Positions 60,807 through 64,000 of a stretch of DNA of 64,000 bases are shown one piece after another; position 1 is the first letter of the stretch, and every line of letters begins with the position of its first letter. A program made the translations under genes and the position numbers. The notes under the pieces were generated by a model. That model was not told the DNA's origin and did not search any database. It worked only from the letters and a program-made list of their open reading frames with translations. The DNA lies in assembly GCF_016802725.1 (NCBI RefSeq), contig NC_052666.1:11921375-11985374 (forward strand), written 5' to 3'. Source of the stretch: Solenopsis invicta (lineage: Eukaryota > Arthropoda > Insecta > Hymenoptera > Formicidae).

Positions 60807-63619
60807 GACAACATCGAACATTGCTGATCTTTTGAACAGTCCAGACGTATCACTAGACGGCACGGAATATGCTGAGGACCGCAGTGACAGCACGTCACAA
60901 AACAGTGGACGTAAATCACGTAAGAATATTACAATTATTAATAAGTGTTAAGAAATATTAATATTGAAAATTGTGCTTTGAAACAAAATGGATATTGATT
61001 ATAAATATAAAAACATTACAATTAGTGATTGTAATGCATGCATTCTTTAAATAGTAATGAATCAAAATTTTATTTTTTTACGAAATTGACTTACAATTAA
61101 TATATTTATTATAACAAATGTTTTAATAGAAAATATATTTTGATATAAAATAATTATTTCTGTTCATTAATTAATAATTAATAGCTTTCAACTGTTTCTT
61201 GAAACACACATAAATAATTAAAATTTGTGTAAAAAAATAAACAATTTTCAACATAAATGTGAACTTTCTATTGGAAGACTTTTGCATTAAAAAAATGTCA
61301 AACGTATCGAAAAATTTACAATGTTGTACAATTTGTTTTTGTTTTTATTTTTTTTTTTAATGTTTGAAAATGAACACAAAGTTTGTAACAATGTGAACTT
61401 CTAATGAATTTAATTGAATTATTCATACGATATATAATTAATAGTAATTGTTAGTATATAATAAAATAACAATTGTATATTAATTTATATATATTTTGCT
61501 GAAAATACTTGTATATTAAACGCAAAATTATTTGTATCGTAACAATTATTCAATAATGATAACATGCATACTACAAATACAGCAGGTAGGGTGGAAAACT
61601 TTTGACCACATTGCGATTTACCAGCCACTCACAGTGCTTTAACAGTGTAAAAACTCGAGACACCGGTCGCTGTAAATGGCTGTGGTTAGTCGCTACGTAG
61701 TCAAACGGGATGTTGTCATCAAGTATTTGAATTTGTAACGTTATGCCCCTCCACCGTATCGCTACACCAGTCCGAACAACCGACCGACGTGCATAAGCCG
61801 AGCACGTGCGTGCGCTCGGCTAATCTTACCGTGACCCTGTGCCTACGCGCAACCGGCGCGCCACGCGTTCAGTGAGCGTTCCCACTCCGGCCGGCCAGAC
61901 TGCGCGCGCTGATTGATGCGTCCAGCCGCGCGGACCGATATATAAGCCGTCAGCCGAAAAAAAGAAATCACACCGAACAACCGATCTCACCGGATCCTCT
62001 CCAGCGCCGGGCATACTTGACGCTCTCTCGCTCGGGCATTCTCAAGCACCTCCTCGAGAACGAGTATCCTAGTTCCCGCCTCCGTACGACGAGCATTCTC
62101 GTCGTTCCCGCGGTTGGGTATGCTCGGCCGATTCGTTCCTATTACCGCGATGGGTATTCTCATCGTTCTCGTGACCGGGTATGCTCAGCCAATCCGATCC
62201 GCTCCACCGTACGACGGGCATTATCGTTGTTCCCGCGACCGGGTATGCTCAGCCAATCCAATCCGCTACACCGTACGATGGGCATTCTCGTGCCGATGGC
62301 CGGGTATTCCCGGCCAATCAAAACCGTCCGTCCCGCACGTCCATTCTCGGGGATTCTCGAGAACAACCCCGTCGTCGGGAATACTTGACGCCGATCTCCG
62401 GCTCAATTCATAAACCCACTCCCACGGGGTGATAACACCCCGCGGGGTGAGACCACTTAGGTCTCTAAACGTCGACCACCCTCGCGTATCGCGGAACCGT
62501 CCGCTGCACCGCGTGCCGTCGACTCCGCGATCGCGACCGGCCGTTGCGCGGGCCAATCACGGCCCGTTTAACCGCACTTTAAGTCGCCGCCTCACGGCAA
62601 CTCCGATTATTAACTCCGAGCGCATAGCGCATAATACGAGTCCGTCTATTAGTGTTCTTAGTCATCCGAATCCGTTTTTTTGTTCAAATCTTAATTTGCG
62701 TAGTGAATTATATTTTGTCCGGCCTGACCAATCGTCGTTCATTTACTTTGCGCGGGTGCGATCGTTGTGCAATCAAGCACTCCGGTGAATTATTATTATT
62801 TGTGTATTCAAACTACATTTGACAAATATATTTACACATTTATATCTTTTCACTCGAACCACGAAGTTATTCTTTCTCAAACCCTGACATCCGGCGAGCA
62901 CATCTGAGCGACTTATCCCGATAGTCCGCCGCACCCGAAAAGTACTAGCGTTACAAATTGAAAGGGATAATCAATTTTGTCTTTTAAAACTAAATTGTAC
63001 AATAATAATTATGAAAACGCATGAATGTGCCGAAATATAATTTCATATTATTGAAAATAATTTAAGTCGCATAGGAATGCTTGAATCATTAATACAATAC
63101 TTTTTTTAGAAGGGGAAAATCTAGAAACAGGTATTCTTAGGAAGAAGTCCGGGGAGGGGCCGAGGGTTGTAAGAGATTTTGATCCATTAAAAACTCCTCC
63201 GGTGTCTCGTCGTGTCCTGTTTTGGAGAATTCGGGAGACAGTCATCGGTATTCTCGACATTGTTTTTTTGTTTTTTTTTCATTTTTAACAGAAATGTATG
63301 CTAACCGTACATTTGATAACATGTAAATTTCCTCTCAGTGTACTCTTACATATATTCTTACCAAGAAAATAATGAACTGGCTTCAGGAAATAACTCAAGG
63401 CACGAAAAATCAAGCGAGCCTGGAGTTGTGAACAGGATGGTAGAAATGATGATAGAACCCGTAACAGTTGATGTAGCCGGAGGTTTACCAAATGAAGAAT
63501 TTATTGGGTTCGGGATGGTCGTCGCCTCAAAGCTGCGAGCTTTCAGTGCGGATGCGGGTGAGGTAGTTATGCTCGCAATCTTACAGCTTTTGCGTGAGGC
63601 AAGAGCAAATGATCAATAG
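60807..63619 (+). CDS. Two phase-compatible exons of a BESS/MADF-like gene (partial)
   Basis: An exon at 60,807-60,919 is bounded by ttcttgcag and gtaagaat and reads TTSNIADLLNSPDVSLDG then DRSDSTSQNSGRKS. A terminal exon at 63,339-63,619, after cctctcag, reads YSYIYSYQENNELASGNN and ends with NEEFIGFGMVVASKLRAFS, VVMLAILQLLREARANDQ and TAG. The first exon leaves one base and the second supplies two, so they join in phase (c|tg). The last segment resembles BESS/MADF-associated C-termini, which occur in insect regulators and in the accessory protein of some Harbinger transposons. The intron of 2.4 kb contains a solo LTR. The 5' part of the gene is not identified. This is the best candidate for a host gene here, but a Harbinger accessory gene is an equal alternative given the nuclease tail next to it. 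Confidence 0.5.
61734..62955 (+). repeat. Solo LTR with AATT duplication, in the intron
   Basis: It begins TGTAACGTTATG and ends CTAGCGTTACA, with aatt on both sides (61,730-61,733; 62,956-62,959). A TATA-like 'gatatataagccg' lies at about 61,937. A CpG-rich array of about four 72-76-bp units built on 'gcattctcgt.gttcccg' and 'gggtatgctc.gcca' occupies about 62,095-62,345. Open frames here are repeat artefacts. The termini are similar to, but the body different from, the LTR at 43,599-44,768. Confidence 0.88.
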
Positions 63620-63764
63620 ATTTTTATATTAGATTATAATAGATATATTTTTATTATTACAATTTAATAATATTATATTTTTAATATGTATTTTATAATA
63701 CATCATATGTTTTAATAAATAATGTTACTAAGATATGATGCGAATAGGTAAATCATATGACATT

Positions 63765-64000
63765 TTATTTATGACTATTAAATTGCCACGGTACTGATCC
63801 TTCATTAAAAAAGTATTTGCGAAATTCATCACGAATCTTCATACAGTTTCGGGCACTTGTATGGGTTCCACAATTAGTAACGTCTTAAAATGCGCATTCA
63901 TCATCCATTATTCTGCGCCAAATGCCTGGTCAAAAAATATTAAAACCTGCACTTTCTTCGTCGATCATGTTGTTGGAACATATATACTTTTTCCAATGTC
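63765..64000 (-). pseudogene. PIF/Harbinger nuclease C-terminus (runs off the window)
   Basis: The minus strand reads EESAGFNIF, PGIWRRIMDDECAF, then TNCGTHTSARNCMKIRDEFR and KYFFNEGSVPWQFNSHK before a stop near 63,768. The ending RDEFRKYFFNEGSVPWQ is typical of Harbinger transposases, C-terminal to the DDE domain. At least two in-frame stops are present, so this copy is broken. It converges with the BESS-like exon at 63,339-63,619, an arrangement seen in Harbinger elements that carry two genes. Confidence 0.7.

Noticed and set aside
62017..62788. Open frames of 83-123 codons in several frames
   Set aside because: They follow a GC-rich tandem array inside a solo LTR and look like repeat artefacts.

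Overview
This window is eukaryotic and very probably from an arthropod, most likely a hymenopteran such as an ant. The signs are an AT-rich background broken by CpG-rich GC islands, spliceosomal GT..AG signals, and a mixture of mariner, hAT, piggyBac, PIF/Harbinger, P-element, Helitron, BEL/Pao and non-LTR sequences. The taxon is an inference. I see no prokaryotic operons, rRNA, tRNA or CRISPR. Almost everything recognisable is mobile DNA, much of it nested.

Layout. 1-5,450: AT-rich sequence, a solo LTR (2,224-3,684), a decayed Helitron C-terminus on the minus strand (about 3,730-4,640) and a ribozyme-like motif near 4,890. 5,450-8,930: a large inverted duplication; each arm carries a three-exon, proline-rich/RGG-rich gene candidate, frameshifted in the left arm. 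9,890-11,036: three small palindromic elements. 11,048 to about 24,708: a Helitron-family element with one uninterrupted 2,706-codon gene, a 5' minisatellite and a palindromic 3' end. 24,709-33,765: a four-level nest. A DDE-type transposase pseudogene is split by a foldback element, which is split by a hAT element (28,133-33,371), which contains a mariner with an intact transposase (31,829-33,150). 34,423-41,440: elements inserted one after another in TA-rich DNA (foldback element, two LTR candidates, a dead mariner, and a 2.7-kb Tc1/mariner-like element with a long transposase ORF). 42,307-48,785: a hAT MITE, then a hAT pseudogene split by a solo LTR and by a deleted BEL/Pao element. 48,870-60,600: a second copy of the first LTR family, a MITE, a piggyBac deletion derivative, a MITE, a non-LTR RT relic, a P-element relic and a mariner-like relic. 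60,800-64,000: two phase-compatible exons flanking a solo LTR, then a Harbinger nuclease tail on the opposite strand.

The most notable item is the Helitron protein. It joins two tandem Ulp1/SENP-type cysteine protease domains, a basic 15-residue repeat tract, a HUH/two-tyrosine Rep domain, a PIF1-like helicase and a C-terminal ubiquitin-specific protease domain whose Cys, His and Asp boxes are all visible. A second, decayed copy of the helicase-protease tail lies at 3.7-4.6 kb, so the C-terminal protease belongs to the family rather than to one copy. In the intact copy the helicase motif II reads Asp-Lys instead of Asp-Glu.
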